From Phymatolithon calcareum (Eukaryota; Rhodophyta; Florideophyceae; Hapalidiales), in NCBI GenBank assembly GCA_977006965.1, contig OZ345365.1, positions 434,001-498,000 on the forward strand: 64,000 nt of DNA. Direction: 5' to 3'. Positions 42,251-54,290 of the stretch are shown here, one piece after another (the stretch's first letter is position 1; every line of letters starts with the position of its first letter). Both the position numbers and the translations under genes were made by a program. Below the pieces are notes generated by a model that saw only the letters and a list, made by a program, of their open reading frames with translations, was not told the origin of the DNA and did not search any database.

Positions 42251-43050
42251 CGAGAAGTACCTATCATCCCTCATCGATCGTCAGCCAGGCAGACAGTGCT
42301 CCTCGACATATGAATCGTTCATCCATCGGTTATATGTGCCAGTCAACGGTCAAGCAACGATCACCCGTGATTGACGTTCAAGACGAGAAGACAATCAATA
42401 TTGTCGGTTGCAGACCGACAATAGCCTACAGAAGACCAAACCGAAACAAGCGCTCGTTGTCCAGAACAACGAGCACAGCTCTCGAGACTATCTGCAAAGC
42501 TTACGTTACATTGCTAGCACCTAACGGGACGCTTACGTTGCGAACCGAAACGTCTTGATTAGCGTGCGGTTCACTGTCTGCAATAGACGACAGTCTAAGC
42601 CAAATCAATCTCGAGGCTCCCCCGGGTAGATGGATACTATATGTGCTAGAATAGTTTCCGATCCCATTAAACTCGGCAAGTCGGAATCAAGTACAAGTAC
42701 ACACATCCTACTTCACACACTGTCTCCCCCCGTAACCGAGTACGCCTGGGAAGCGCCACCCGCTCAATACGCAGTTCACGCGTACGGCCCGCACTACCTC
42801 TGTGCCGCTAGGGCCGGTTCTGCGAGCGAGGCACCGGGAATAATCGTCCTGAGGTGCCCGACCTGTTCTACCGCGTTTGGTAGAGTTTTCTCGACACGCA
42901 GTGCCTGAAGAGCCAACCAACCAAGAAAATAACTAGGATGGCTGGATTTCTGTTTCATTGAAGCTACCGTAGTCAATTATTATTGCACCCGAGAGACTAT
43001 TCGTTGCGCTACAATCCTTCGCTTACTTTTTCATTTTGATTGATTGTGGC
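42251..43050. other. Unassigned segment inside LINE B, hairpin-rich
   Basis: Replaces the first ~85 codons of the endonuclease. Contains perfect hairpins: 10-bp stem 42399-42408/42414-42423; 9-bp stem 42452-42460/42466-42474; 6-bp stems 42542-42547/42567-42572 and 42573-42578/42589-42594. A 92-codon frame at 42630-42908 is Cys/Pro-rich without known relatives. No target duplication was found by eye. Confidence 0.5.
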
Positions 43051-44020
43051 GGATCCGGTAGGATTTCGGCTAATATTCAAGAAGGCGGAGAAAGATTTCC
43101 AAATCATTATTGCGACGGTAGGAAAAATACTAATTTCGGTGTGTTATATCTCATCTTCAGCGTCCACTCAACGAAATAAGGGAAATGAGGTACAAAGGTG
43201 CCTGGAGATGCTACAGACTTTTAGCAGGGAGCCTTCTATTGCTATGTGGGACTGGAACGCAATGCATAAAACATGGGACATGAAAACCAACCAAACGGGC
43301 ACCATTCTGCTGCAATGGTCTGAAAAAACGGATGGTTTCCATATCACGGAAGAGCAGCACGTGCATTACGTGCAACGGCGAAAGCAACATCGATTTCTTT
43401 CTCAGCAAGCCGCTGACACCGAGATCGGTCACATCACCGAACGGCCCCTGGGAGGGTAACCAACCCTAACTTTGACCCAAGATAAGACTTACTTGGGCCC
43501 TCACAGGGAGAGAAATTCGAATTAAGGAGATATTTGAAGGAGAGTAGAGAGATGAGTATCGAAAACAGCGAGAAGCTGCCCTGTTACTCAATTTGAGGCT
43601 TTGGGAGCTTTTAAAATAAATCAATATATATATCCCCCAGCACAGGCCTGTGATGACGAGTGTTCCGAAAACAGCACCAAGTCAAAGACGCAAAGAGGTT
43701 ATATCTACGAAGATCAGATCGGACCCGGAGCTCGTCGAAATGTACGAACGGAATATCGCCACAGCCCGTCTACACAAATCATGCGTTTAAATGCATGCCA
43801 GTCCCCCAGGGAGCTGGATTCAATTTATGAATCTATTGTGGGCATCTTTATCCATCCTAGGAGGAAAACAGTTCCAATGGAAGGAGCTCGAAACACGTTC
43901 TGGACGACCACTCTTAGAGGATGGCAGAAAAGCGAACAAAGCTGTTTGGAAGAGCTCGGAAAACAAAGAGCGAGGTCAATATTCTAGCTCACAAGGATTT
44001 CAAGAAAAAAATGAGCAAAG
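43051..44020 (+). pseudogene. LINE B endonuclease (interrupted)
   Basis: GFRLIFKKAEKDFQIIIATVGK and WDWNAMHKTWDMKTNQTG align with LINE A; the key GDWNARH has become WDWNAMH. After the LINE D insertion, NVRTEYRHSP, IMRLNACQSPRELDSIYESIV and the linker to RT follow, with frameshifts near 43900-43990. Confidence 0.82.
43462..43642 (+). mobile_element. LINE D 3' tail in LINE B
   Basis: GAGAAATTCGAATTAAGGAG ... TACTCAATTTGAGGCTTTG ... TTTTAAAATAAATC and a short AT-rich tail before CCCCC. A 5'-truncated insertion splitting the endonuclease. Confidence 0.75.
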
Positions 44021-45780
44021 AGGTAATTGGCGCCAAAAAAGCGTCCTACAATCGATTCCTGGATGACCTGGACGAACTCCCAGCAGCAACAGCCTTTGAG
44101 AAGACGCCCGAAATGGCAAGAGCTCTCTCTAGGCTAAAGACCGAAAATGTCAAGCAAGGAAGTACGCTGCCACCTGCACTGTTCCTTGCCGACCTCTCAA
44201 GCCTCTGTTGCTCCGAGGAAGGATGGCGCGGAGATACTAAATCGTTTGCTACCCCTTGAATTTTCCGAAGCGACATAGAAGCGGCTGTCAGCGATAGTCC
44301 AATTGGTAAGGCCCGTGGACTGGACAAAGTACAAACCGAAATTTTGAAAGTGGACCTAGTACTAAGCACAAGAGTACTTTCTGCGATTTGGGAAGCTTGT
44401 GGTCGTTTGCAAATCACACCCTTGGCTTGGAGAACAGCTGAAATTGTACCTATCTACAAGGATGGAGATACAGCATTGCCGACGAGCTACCGCCCAATCT
44501 CCCTTCTAAACCACATGACGAAGATAATCGAAATGGCATTAGACAAGATGATCAGAAGGAAATACAAGTTCCAAATCTCACATCTAGGGTTCCAGAAACG
44601 AAAGGGCACTGAGTTGGCGCTTCTCCATGCTGAAGCACTCTGACAATCTGGTCACAGCTGCGTGGCAGTCTTAGACCTTAAAGCTGCATACGACTCCTTA
44701 CCAAAGAATAAGCTTGCAGAGAGAATAAGGAAGGTTCTGGAACCAGAGATCGCCGAAATAGTTCTTCCTTTTCTGGATCTCTCATTCATACAGACGAGAG
44801 ACGGCAAGGATTCCGTGTGGTACACGATTGACAGAGACGTCCCTCAGGGGTCCGCTCTCAGTCCGTGCCTGTACATTATGTTCATGGATACGTTTGCCGT
44901 TGCTCTAAACTCCATTCAGAAGAATGTCACAAAAGAGCCCTGCAAAATGTTTGCAGACGACGTGAAATTGTCCGCAAAATCAGTGGAAGGCCTCCAGCGT
45001 ATCCTTGATATAGCCTTGGAGTGGGCATAGAGAAATGGTATGGTGTGGAACACCATGAAAAGCGTAATTCTTTGGACCAAGGATACAGCAAGTCATAGAT
45101 TCCGGCTCTCAGGGCGGCGGATAAAGACTCTCCGGGAGGTAAAATACCTCGGGGTAACACTAACGGGACAGGGAGTTTCAGAAACAAAACTGGCAGACAG
45201 GATCAAGAAATCCAAAAATGAACTTGGGTATCTCCGACAGCTCTGCGTGTTTACCAATGGTGTCCACCCCGCGAGGGCGATTAGGCAGTACAAATCTCTT
45301 GTGCAGTCAAGATGGGAATATGCTCTTCACCTCACACCTTGGAACGCGAAGGTGGCCTCGGAAGTCAGGAAGGTTGAATCTATGTTCTTCGGGAAAATCC
45401 TTGGGAAACCAGGAAAAAGAAGCTTAGACAGGCTTCTCTTTCCTGAATCCTCCAACCCAAGGGAAGAAGAGACGTCCTTGCAAGACGCTTTGTGCAGAGA
45501 TTGATAAGAAGACGCGATGCGCTGATATCTGACCCAACAACAGATATCGCGAACAAGGAACGTCAAGAAGTGGAGTGAGATATTGTCCACGCGAAAGTGA
45601 ATTGCTTCCTGTGCGGACAGCTAAGACAAACATCAAGAAATACCAAAAAACAAGATACTGGGGGCCACAGAGGATGTGGAAAAGTCGAAAAAACGACCTA
45701 TACCTCACGCGAAAGTGTCGTTACCCGTGCACCTTCTCTTCAATTAAAGAAGACATAGAACGCTTGCCATCAAGTTAAAC
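44021..45780 (+). pseudogene. LINE B reverse transcriptase
   Basis: ALSAIWEACGRLQITPLAW-like, SYRPISLLNHMTKIIEMALD, motif A VLDLKAAYDSLP, motif B RDVPQGSALSPCLYIMFMD, motif C MFADDVKLS (about 44950), then LTPWNAKVASEV in the thumb. Stops: TGA at 44258 (aligned with the Trp of LINE A PDWTFR), TGA at 44641 (same site as TGA 1877 in LINE A), TAG at about 45028. The C-terminal part after 45450 is frameshifted. Confidence 0.88.
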
Positions 45781-46024
45781 TCCAATTAGTTCTTGAGTCG
45801 AAAGCTGAACACATTGAGCGGATCGTTCGGGACCGGAACAAAGTTTAGGTCGAGCGAGCACTTCCTCCCGCCCCAAACCCCACACGCGAGGCTACGCGCC
45901 TTGGGAGGGCAGGATCATGGCGTCAAACCATGATCCCAACGAAGGAGAACGCGACGTGGCAACCATGTTTCAGTGGCAAACTTGAAGAAGCCGTCGCGGA
46001 AGTCACCCGCAACCGTCGACGGGT

Positions 46025-47684
46025 TTGGAATATCAAAAAATGGAAATTTCTATGAAACAGACCAGTACGGCACACCGGTCCACTGGGGAAATCACGCGAG
46101 CCAGGGCGTGCACCAAGCCTGGGACTGGAGACAAAACAAATAGCAAGGAGCCCATACAGGATGGAAACAGCTTCATCAAACCGATAAAAACGTCAAGAAA
46201 ATCGATTACGGTAGGAGAAAACCTATCACGACAGCTTTTCGTGAAACATTGAAATTCCGTGGAGTGTGGCGATTGCAGCAGAAAGGGAACGCTCAAACTC
46301 ACGGGGGGAAGCGCTCGAGCACCACTAGGCTCTTGTGCCGAAGATTTCATAAAACAAGGTACACCGAAAAGTCCAAGGCAGACAGTCCTTGCAGAACCGA
46401 CGGTGCGCATTTCAAAGCAAGCCGAAAAACGCATCGACGAAGAAGACAATCCAACTACCGCGGGTAGCAACAAGTGCAACACGCCAGGCGAGAGAACATG
46501 CCCAGCAGCTGATGTCCTAAAGGAGCTTAAAGCACAGATGGCGGTACTGGAATCGAGATTGGCAACCTCAGAATCCAAGTTAGCTGATACCGGGGGAAAG
46601 ATCAAAGCCCCTGAAGCAACAGTGAGGACTCTATCGGAAGAGAACAGAAGGATCCGACGTGGTGCTCCAGGAGCACTAGAGGAATCATCTGTACAACCAG
46701 ATTCCAGAGGGAAGCCGACGAGTCCCGAGAAGGACTCCAACGGCTTCACCAAGAACACAGAATTTTCCCCAGTTAAGTCTTACAAGGAGGCTATAACCGG
46801 AAATAAAAGCGACTCGATGACTTCTAACATAAGATGAGAAAATTGCAGAAGACGAGAAATGAAAGAAGTGCAAGCAGCCGTCCAACGCAACCGATTGAAG
46901 AGCCGGATAGAGAACGCTTGGAAACATTCCTAAATAAAATGGGACATCGCATGCCAAGAAAGGGACCGAAATTGTGATTGGTCTCACTGTTCTTCAGAAG
47001 AATTCCAAAAGCCCCGCGGGAGCAAATTGAGGAAGCTGTGTAAGGGATGCTGAAGACGTAAACGGTTTACCACATATCGTTCATTGGTTCGTTGATAATG
47101 GAAGTACTCATAGAAACGAGAGAATGGGACGCCATTGTTAACCTAATGCGTTTAGCGGGCATGGTCTGCATGTGAAAACCCCAAGACAAGAAGCCAACAT
47201 GGTGAGTCGGTGCTCTCACTACAGAAACATGCGACGAGGACAAGGGCACGCGCTAGATACTGCGCGTCCACGGCGTGAAATGAGGTCGCAAAAGAGTGGT
47301 ACAAAGGCCTGGAGAGAATTGCCGACCGGAGACTCAGATCCATGGAAATTGATGAGATACGAAAGCTCGAACAATTCCCACGACGACACCTCATAAACCC
47401 TAATTTCGAACAAATAATGAGGAATGAGAGCGACCCAACAGGCCAGGAAGATGGAGAAACCGAGGGACAACAGTCCATCGATGAAGATCAGGCAACAAAG
47501 CAAGATGAACCAGCTCATACAATATTCGAGGTAGATGGGGAAGACGGGACTTCTCTGCATGTCGAGCCAAATACATCAATCTCTGAATCGAGAGGCCAGC
47601 CGTCAAATCGCAGCGCAGACCCAGAGAAGCAAAGTACTCCCATCCCAAATTCGGAGCAAAGCGCAATCAAAAATAAAATTTAAT
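46025..47684 (+). pseudogene. LINE H ORF1
   Basis: A charged N-terminus, a coiled coil at about 46510-46650 (LKELKAQMAVLESRLATSES), then after frameshifts SLFFRRIPKAP...YHISFIGSLIMEVL, the YFRG/SFIG domain in decayed form (about 46980-47125). An acidic, Gln/Ser-rich tail ends at the TAA at 47681-47683. No PHD-like cluster is seen, unlike LINE A. Confidence 0.7.
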
Positions 47685-47689
47685 AGATA

Positions 47690-48400
47690 TTGGAGAATGG
47701 CAACGATGAACGTCGGGAGATTACCAGAACCCCGGGGTACCTACATAAGATGGTACAAAATCACGAGGTCGGCATCATCGGTCTCACGGAGACGAATCTG
47801 AGATCCGAGACCGGCATTTGGACCGATATGTTCTCAATAAACGCCCCAAGGCCCGAACTGATAACTTCGGATGGGCCTCGTAACCAAGATCCCGGGTGAA
47901 GAAGGCGAGGTACAGCGAGAAACTTTGGCGGTGTATCACTGGTGTTCCGCAGTGGATGTGGAGTTAAACTAATCTTCAAGTATGCAAATGTACACTTCCA
48001 AATCATTATCGCACAACTAGGCAGCCTAAAAGTTGGGGTAGTGTACATGTCACCAAGGCCAAATCGTCAGGAAACCGACAAATGCCTCCAACTAGTCAAC
48101 AGGCATGCAAGGGGTCAAGCCATAATCAGTGGTGACTGGAACGCAAGACACAAGCCGTGGGACAGACAGTCAAACAGAAGGGGCAACCAACTCGTCCAGT
48201 GGGCGGAAAGAAAAGGATGGGACATTAGAGCAAGCAAAGAACCGACATTCCAGACGAAGAAGTACGGGAGCAATATCGACTTCTTCGTCACAAAAGGAAT
48301 AACAATATCCGCGCCGATTTCTCCAGAAGACATATAGACAGGGGCTACACAGCACAGGCTTGTATGCACGCGCGTTAGAAGCCGGCAAGATCGTGACCCG
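47690..48400 (+). pseudogene. LINE H endonuclease
   Basis: GIIGLTETNLR (first frame), then from 47942 FQIIIAQLGSLKVGVVYMSP, SGDWNARHKPWDRQSNRRG, and SNIDFFVTKG. A frameshift near 47890-47940 separates the two blocks; catalytic residues are otherwise kept. Confidence 0.85.
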
Positions 48401-50600
48401 AACTAGTTAAGCGACCGATCAGTGTAAGAGACCGAGATGAAACACAAAGGAAAAATGAAATCAAGGAACGAATGCGAAGTCTCATTGAGAACCTCAAGGG
48501 AAGTGCCTCCCAGAAATCGGTATCCCATATCTACGGGGAGATTGTGGAGCTCGGAGGAAAGTCAAGAAAAAATCCAAGAGAGAAGTTGCGCTTTGTAAGT
48601 ACCAAGAAGGCATTCTCGGAGTCATCGAAGACATCAAAAAGCGCAACAATGTAAGAGATCTACACCAGGGTACAAGAGACTTGTTAAAACATGGTGTGAT
48701 CCGTGGAGAACTAGAAAACGCACACCGGTACGCTATAAGTCATTTTGGAATACAGAGCTCGACAAAATGACACTGAAGAGAAAGAAACTTTATCGGAAAA
48801 GCAGATCATCCTAATTACAGGAAGACTGGGTTCGTTACCACGATTGTAAGTACCAAATCGGAACCTTGGTGAATAAGAGGAAGAAAGAGCAGGATCAAGA
48901 ATACATTGCCGAGCTCGAGGAGAAGGATGGACTAGCGGCTTTGAAGGAACTTGCCAAGATGGAAAAGAAAATTTGAAGAAGAAAGCTATGAAACGAGATG
49001 ACAGGAAGCCCCATGAACTGGGCTAAGTTCTCAGCCCTTATCTCAGCTACATGCCATAGCACCGAAAAGTGGCAACCCGGACTAAGAAAATTCTCCTGCA
49101 CAGAGGACATGTTGACAAAAATTGAAGCAGCTATCCGTAAAGCACCAAACGGAAAGGCACCAGGCTTAGAAGAGTTTAAGGCTGAAATGCTAAAAGTTGA
49201 TATATCGCTCAACATCGAAGTGCTTACAGCCTTGTGGGAGGCCTGCGGGAGGTGCAGAGACACGCCTCTGCACTGGCAGAACGCGCTTCTCGTCCCAATA
49301 CACAATAAAGTGGCACACGAGGACCCCGGAAACTACCGATCGATTTCCTTGCTGAGGCACACAAGGAAAATTATTGAGACAGCTATTGATATGAAGCTGC
49401 GCAAAGTATACTCAAACCACTGATATCAGCTTGGGTTCCAAAACGGAAAGAGCACTGAACTGGCGATCCGAAGAGCAATTGAGCTATTAAAAGAAGATCA
49501 GAGATGTGTAGCAGTATTGGACCTTAAGGCTGCCTGCGACCCAGTACCGAGAGTATACTTGGTTAACAGAATGAGACAAGTCCTGCCCAAGGAGATCTGC
49601 GCAATGGCCGAGGCGTTCTTGACACCATCTTGGGTAGCAGCAATTGGTGATGCGAACAGGAACTGGTTTCTAGTGGACAGGGGGGTCCCACAAGTGTCCC
49701 CTCTCAGTCCAAGCCTCTACAACATCTTCATGGATGAATTCGCAGAGCGAATGAGCCGGGCATCAAAAACCTGGGCTGAAGTACCGGCTATCCTCTTCGT
49801 AGACGATGTTCTTCTCTCTGCGAAATCACCCGCTGCACTGCATGGACTATTGAATAAAGCTACCCAATGGGCACAAGAGCGATAGATGACTTAGAACACT
49901 AAATAAAGGAAAAGCGAAGTCCTCGAATCAGAGGAAGCTAGCGAACAAGGTACTAGCACAAGTTCCGGAGGTCACATACCTTGGAGTATCCCTAGACCCC
50001 GGAGGAGTCACAGATACGTTAATGATGCAACGAATGAAGAAAGCAAGGGTGGCCGTGTTCGATTTGCGTACACTGGGAGTTTTCAAGGAAGGGCTGAGTA
50101 TACAGAAGTGTATTCAGATATACAAGACACTAGTACAGCCACGCTGGGAGTACGCAATGCACTTAACGCCCTGGACAGAAGACGTACAAAATGCCGTCAA
50201 GGACGTAGAAGCAACATTCTTCAATCAAGTTTTCGGGCCACTGGCCTGAGGAAGGACGGATCGGCTCCGTCTCCTCTGCCGGATCCAGGCGGCTACATAT
50301 CGTCGAGAAATCTTAGCCTTCAAAATGCTGAGAACGAACAAGGCGAAAGAAGGTATGTATTCAAATGAAGTGCCGGAAAGAAGAAACAACCATGAATGGC
50401 AGTACACGAGGAAAGATATCGCCGCGATGGAGACCAGAGAGCCGTTCGGTGAAACTGCAAAGCATATCCAAACAAACCAATCTTCGCAAACAATTCGATC
50501 GAAATTTCTGGAAATGGAAGTAGACCGCCTAGAATCGAAGCGGAAAAGAAAGATACCGTACGAAAAGGCAAGAGAATTGTGAGCAATCCTCAAGTTCACC
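48401..50600 (+). pseudogene. LINE H reverse transcriptase
   Basis: GKAPGLEEFKAEML, ALWEACGRCRDTPLHW, motif A VLDLKAACDPV (Tyr to Cys), motif B RGVPQVSPLSPSLYNIFMD (QG to QV), motif C LFVDDVLLS (Ala to Val). The catalytic Asp pairs remain. Thumb WEYAMHLTPWTEDVQ and a basic C-terminus follow to 50582 with shifts at about 49885 and 50247. Confidence 0.88.
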
Positions 50601-50639
50601 AAGGTGAATCACAGTATGCCTGTGGCAGATTCCCACAGG

Positions 50640-51030
50640 TGTCAACATCAAGAATGACTGAAGAATTCGGCACCAGAGCCAGAGAGCATATGGAGACCCT
50701 TGAACGCACGCTAGCAGGGTACGAACTCTAAGGAGAAAAACGATTGCAGAAAAGGTGCTAGATGAGCTCTTACTATTTAGCAAGACATTCATAGAACGCA
50801 TGGAGAACGAAGAAGGGCTTAATTGATCCGCAGAATGCAAGGCAAAAAGTGGTCTAGTCCAAGCACCAACAATACCGTAGAGGACTGAGATAGGACTACT
50901 TTGAGTCCTGAGTTTTCCTGACCGCTATTCCGGTGGACGTTTCGTGAGTTTGAAAAATGCAGGTAGCATCAGAGGAAGCCTTGCCCATATCTTCGGAAGT
51001 CTGTGGGGCTTTAAAATAAACTTGAAAGGA
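50640..51030 (+). mobile_element. LINE E 3' tail
   Basis: Starts around TGAAGAATTCGGCACCAGA, carries the MENEEGL-type codons and ends TTTAAAATAAACTTG plus an A-run, then directly joins a LINE A-related tail. Confidence 0.72.
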
Positions 51031-51345
51031 AAAAAACTTGCTATCATGTGTTCATTTGGAATGTTCCCTCCAATGAGCACCTCTACCCTTATCGAACTCG
51101 CCGGCCAATGGGGGAAAGATGCCATCGAAGACGAGATAAGTGGCCTCGCGAAAAGGACAGACTCTCCAAGGAGGGCAGTGCCTGGACTAAGCGAGCACTT
51201 GTCGAGCTCCTAACCATGTTTCAAACTGTGGGCAAGTGAGGACTGGCCACAACTTCAAATCACAGCGTGCCACAGGGCAAGGGAGTAATTTTCCCCCTCG
51301 AGGTCGCGAAGGAGACCAGAGGTGGAGTTTTTGCAGTCCACTGAA
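51031..51345 (+). mobile_element. LINE A-related 3' tail
   Basis: SFGMFPPMSTSTLIELAGQW, GKDAIEDEISGLAK parallels the LINE A C-terminus (GKDAIEDLKSGLSK). A UTR with TTTTCCCCCTCGAGG follows, as in LINE A at about 3250. Confidence 0.75.
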
Positions 51346-51399
51346 TAGTGTTACATCAACAAAAAAAGAAGCACTCCCATAGACGGAATCCGGACAAAA

Positions 51400-52110
51400 T
51401 CCCTGGCACTAGGCTTGTTCTACAAGAATGTTTTCGGAAAGTATGCCGAACACCACCGGGACCGAATGCGAGTTCTGTGCGTCTGGGAACACCAAAGATG
51501 AGGAGACGTCATCAAGCAGAAATGTTTGCATTAAGCCTGGTAAGACACAAAAAGCACCTTGAAGAAACAGAAGAGTACGTTGGAAGAGATGAGGACGTAA
51601 AGGAAGCAAAGAATGGTATTGAATATCTCAAGATGTATGAAGACTTGCGACAAGCCCTTCAGAAAGCCCAGGAGGGTTCTGTCACGAAGAAGAGGAGGAG
51701 AGAAGAAACAATTAAGGTATGGGAAATGGAAGAAGAAGGCAGATCAATGAAGATTCCTATTGAAGGCAAGCTACCAGGGATCCTTTACATAGTAGAAAGA
51801 ACAACAGGTTTAAGGTGCCTAAGGTTGACATTCAACCGAGCACCCCTTTGGAGGAAATCAGTGTTGGGTGCTTACTGTGGGATTACCGCGGTGATCGAAC
51901 TAGTCGCCTTACAACTTACTCTAGCCTCATCGAAGATGAGTGCAGAAATTGAGTTTGAGTGCAAGAGACTCACAGGAGCTCTTTTTGGGAAAGAATTACG
52001 AATCAAGAACGTTTTGAGCAGCCAGATGACTTTAGCGTAGAGATTATGCAAGAGCTGCCCCGTTACTTCAAATTGAGGCTTTGGGAGCTCTCAAAATAAA
52101 ATCATCAAAT
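51400..52110 (+). mobile_element. LINE G 3' end (most intact)
   Basis: A frame to 52040 covers the RT C-terminal region without internal stops: RRHQAEMFALSLVRHKKH, RQALQKAQEGSVTKKRRREE, then FNRAPLWRKSVLGAY and ECKRLTGALFGKELRIKN. The 3' UTR ends TCAAATATCCCCCC at about 52110. It serves as the reference for the decayed palindrome copies. Confidence 0.8.
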
Positions 52111-52189
52111 ATCCCCCCTGGCACTAGGAAAGTTGTCTCAAGCGTCAGCAGATGCATTGGTAACTTTTAAATAAAAATCTACGTTTCTT

Positions 52190-52390
52190 CTTCTTCTTTT
52201 GTCATGTGGTGACCGGGGGCAAACGAGTACTGTATATTGTTTTGCAGGCTGATGACACAAGGTTTGAACTGCATCATGCAACTTCGAAATTGTCGACATC
52301 CGGAGCGTTTTAATTGGCCATAATTCAAAATTATCTGTTTCATCATGCACTTCCCGCAGAATTTTATTTTCCGTCTTCCAGAGATCTATG
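52190..52390 (-). repeat. Dispersed repeat (relative of 4850-5000)
   Basis: Shares ACACAAGGTTTGAACTGCAT and GTCGACATCCGGAGCG with the right-arm copy in the same orientation. Bases 52391-52738 that follow contain no gene I recognise. Confidence 0.55.
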
Positions 52391-52738
52391 CCGATGACAA
52401 TAATAAAATGGAAGGGAACGGATAGATATCGATATCCGCTCCAAACAGTCATTGTCCCGTCTTCCACCAAGGCTTGGCTCAACCTTCTGCAACTAACGCT
52501 TTACAAAGAATGCAAATTATTCTCCAGGAGTTTGTTAGCTCATAAAGTAGTTGTTTACACATCATAAAGCAGGTCTGGATCCCCAGAGTTGAAATCCATG
52601 TCAACAAACACAGCAATGGGGATCTTGCATGCATTTCGAACATACAGCTTAAATGCTCTTTGGGCGCCTCTGAGATAGCTATAATCCGGTGTCTGCTCCC
52701 TATACCGGGAGCCCCGTTTGCCGTGCAGCGGACAGGTG

Positions 52739-53105
52739 ATATGTGTTGATTTATTTTAAAAGATCCCAAGGCCTCTCTACAAGAGTAAGAGGGCCGCTTT
52801 CGCACGCTTTTCTAAGCTAACGGATTTTGATTATTCAGTATATCCTTGATTCGTATTTCTCTCCCAACAAGTGCATATTCAATTTCAGAACAAATCTTAG
52901 ATGAAGATAGAATTCGTTCGAGCGTGACCAGCTCAATCACATATGTGACACCAAAGTATGCACCAAATACTGATTTTCTCCAAAGAGTTTCTCTGTTGAA
53001 TATCAGCCGTAGGCATCGCAACCTTGTGGACCTTTTATCTTCCCTCTTCTTCATTTGCCGAAAACTCAATTTTTTCTTTTCGTCGCACTTTCTTTGAGAC
53101 ATTTT
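52739..53105 (-). mobile_element. LINE G/J-type 3' tail
   Basis: The minus strand encodes LRCLRLIFNRETLWRKS, VFGAYFGV, then ALVGREIRIKDIL and a TAG at about 52810. The UTR ends with TTTTAAAATAAATCAACACA. Confidence 0.75.
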
Positions 53106-53520
53106 TTTGAGAAAGTTTATTTAAAAGTCCCACAGACTTCCGAATATTTGGGCAAGTCTTCCACAGTTCCTACCTACCTGAGCCCTCCTCCGCTTTATCG
53201 AGCGCTTGCTGCAGATAATCATATTTCTTGAGGCACTCTATATCCTCGGTTGCCTCTTTTATGTCTTGTTGTCTCCCAGAATACTCATCTGCCTCATCGA
53301 GGCGATTCTTCTGCCTCAGTAGACTCGCAGAGAACCTTTCTGCTTAATATCTTCTTCTCATGGCTGGTGGTTCTAGTCGGCACTGAACTCACATTCTTCC
53401 ATGGCGATGCTGGGCATATGTCCCAAAAACATTCTTGAAGAATAAACCTTCTACAGAGTAGATTGCTGATTGTAATCCTTGGAGCGGAGTCGATGTCAGC
53501 TGGTGTCACACTGCGGCGTT
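53106..53520 (-). mobile_element. Mosaic: LINE E terminus joined to LINE J-type RT C-terminal codons
   Basis: 53106-53175 is the last part of LINE E. From 53176 the minus strand encodes segments found at 61000-61260 in LINE J (RRHQAE-like, SLLRQKNRLDEADEYSG, then QQALDKAEEG). The abrupt switch suggests a template switch or nested truncation. Bases 53525-53620 (-) match the LINE G 5' segment 7138-7215. Confidence 0.6.
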
Positions 53521-53741
53521 CTCAGTCAGCTCTGGCGCCAGGTACAATGTACCGAAACAGATGGCGTCTCATAACAATCAGGGAAACGCATCCAGTATAG
53601 ACCTAGTCGTCGTTGTTCGGAGTCATCAGAAGGCAGTCAACTGGACGGTTTCCACCAACTCAAACGTACGGATCAATATCTGCAACGAAGACGGTGGCAC
53701 GCTCGATGTGTAACGAAGCATACCCCATCGGGTTGACGGGG

Positions 53742-54290
53742 AATATTTGATGATTTTATTTTTGAGATCTCCCAAAGCCTCACCTCGGAGTAACGGGGTA
53801 GCTCTTGTGATATTCTCTAAGCTAAAGTTCTTCTGCTACACGTGTAGCAGGATTTTTTTCGTTGATTCTCCCCAAATGGGAGTATGCAATTCACCTAACC
53901 CCGATCAGGAAACGACTACTGTCGGACATTGAAGCATCAGAAGGTCTTTTCTACTGATACATTTTCGGAAAATGTGCCGAGTATCGAAGGGAGAAGATGC
54001 TAGTGCTCTGCCGTCTCGCCAGCCAACAGATGAGGAGAATGCACTAGGCCGAAAAGTTCGCCTTAAGCTTGGTAAGACGGAGGAATTTCCTGGAGCTTTC
54101 AGAAGAATACCAGGGAAGAGAAGATGATCTGGAAGACGAATCAAAGGACATTGGGTATCTCGGGAAAGAGGAGGACCTTCAAGAAGCTCTGAAACAAGCG
54201 GAAGAAGGTATGGTGTCAAAAACGCGACGCCTACAAGCAACAGTCAAAGTATTGTTTTCAAGGTCAGTGAGGAATAAATAACAGGTTATT
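53742..54290 (+). mobile_element. LINE G-type fragments (inverted terminus then C-terminal codons)
   Basis: 53742-53845 is a LINE G 3' terminus on the minus strand. From 53855 the plus strand encodes EGLFY, RRNFLELSEEYQGRED and LQEALKQAEEGMVSKTRR, a RT C-terminal region, ending at about 54280. 54291-54699 is AT-rich with no recognised gene. Confidence 0.6.

Larger units (their letters stand above)
41733..45780 (+). mobile_element. LINE B, 5'-truncated and interrupted
   Basis: A separate LINE subfamily related to LINE A along its length. Order: ORF1 C-terminal part, an unexplained segment (42251-43050), endonuclease, a LINE D tail insertion (43462-43642), and RT to about 45780. No second copy exists in the window. 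Confidence 0.85.
45790..50600 (+). mobile_element. LINE H, 5' region to ORF2 end
   Basis: The only LINE in the window with both its 5' region and both ORFs on the plus strand. A GC-rich leader (45790-46020) is followed by ORF1 and ORF2. A perfect 9-bp hairpin (45912-45920/45928-45936) covers an ATG at 45919. Frequent stops and frameshifts make it inactive. Confidence 0.8.
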
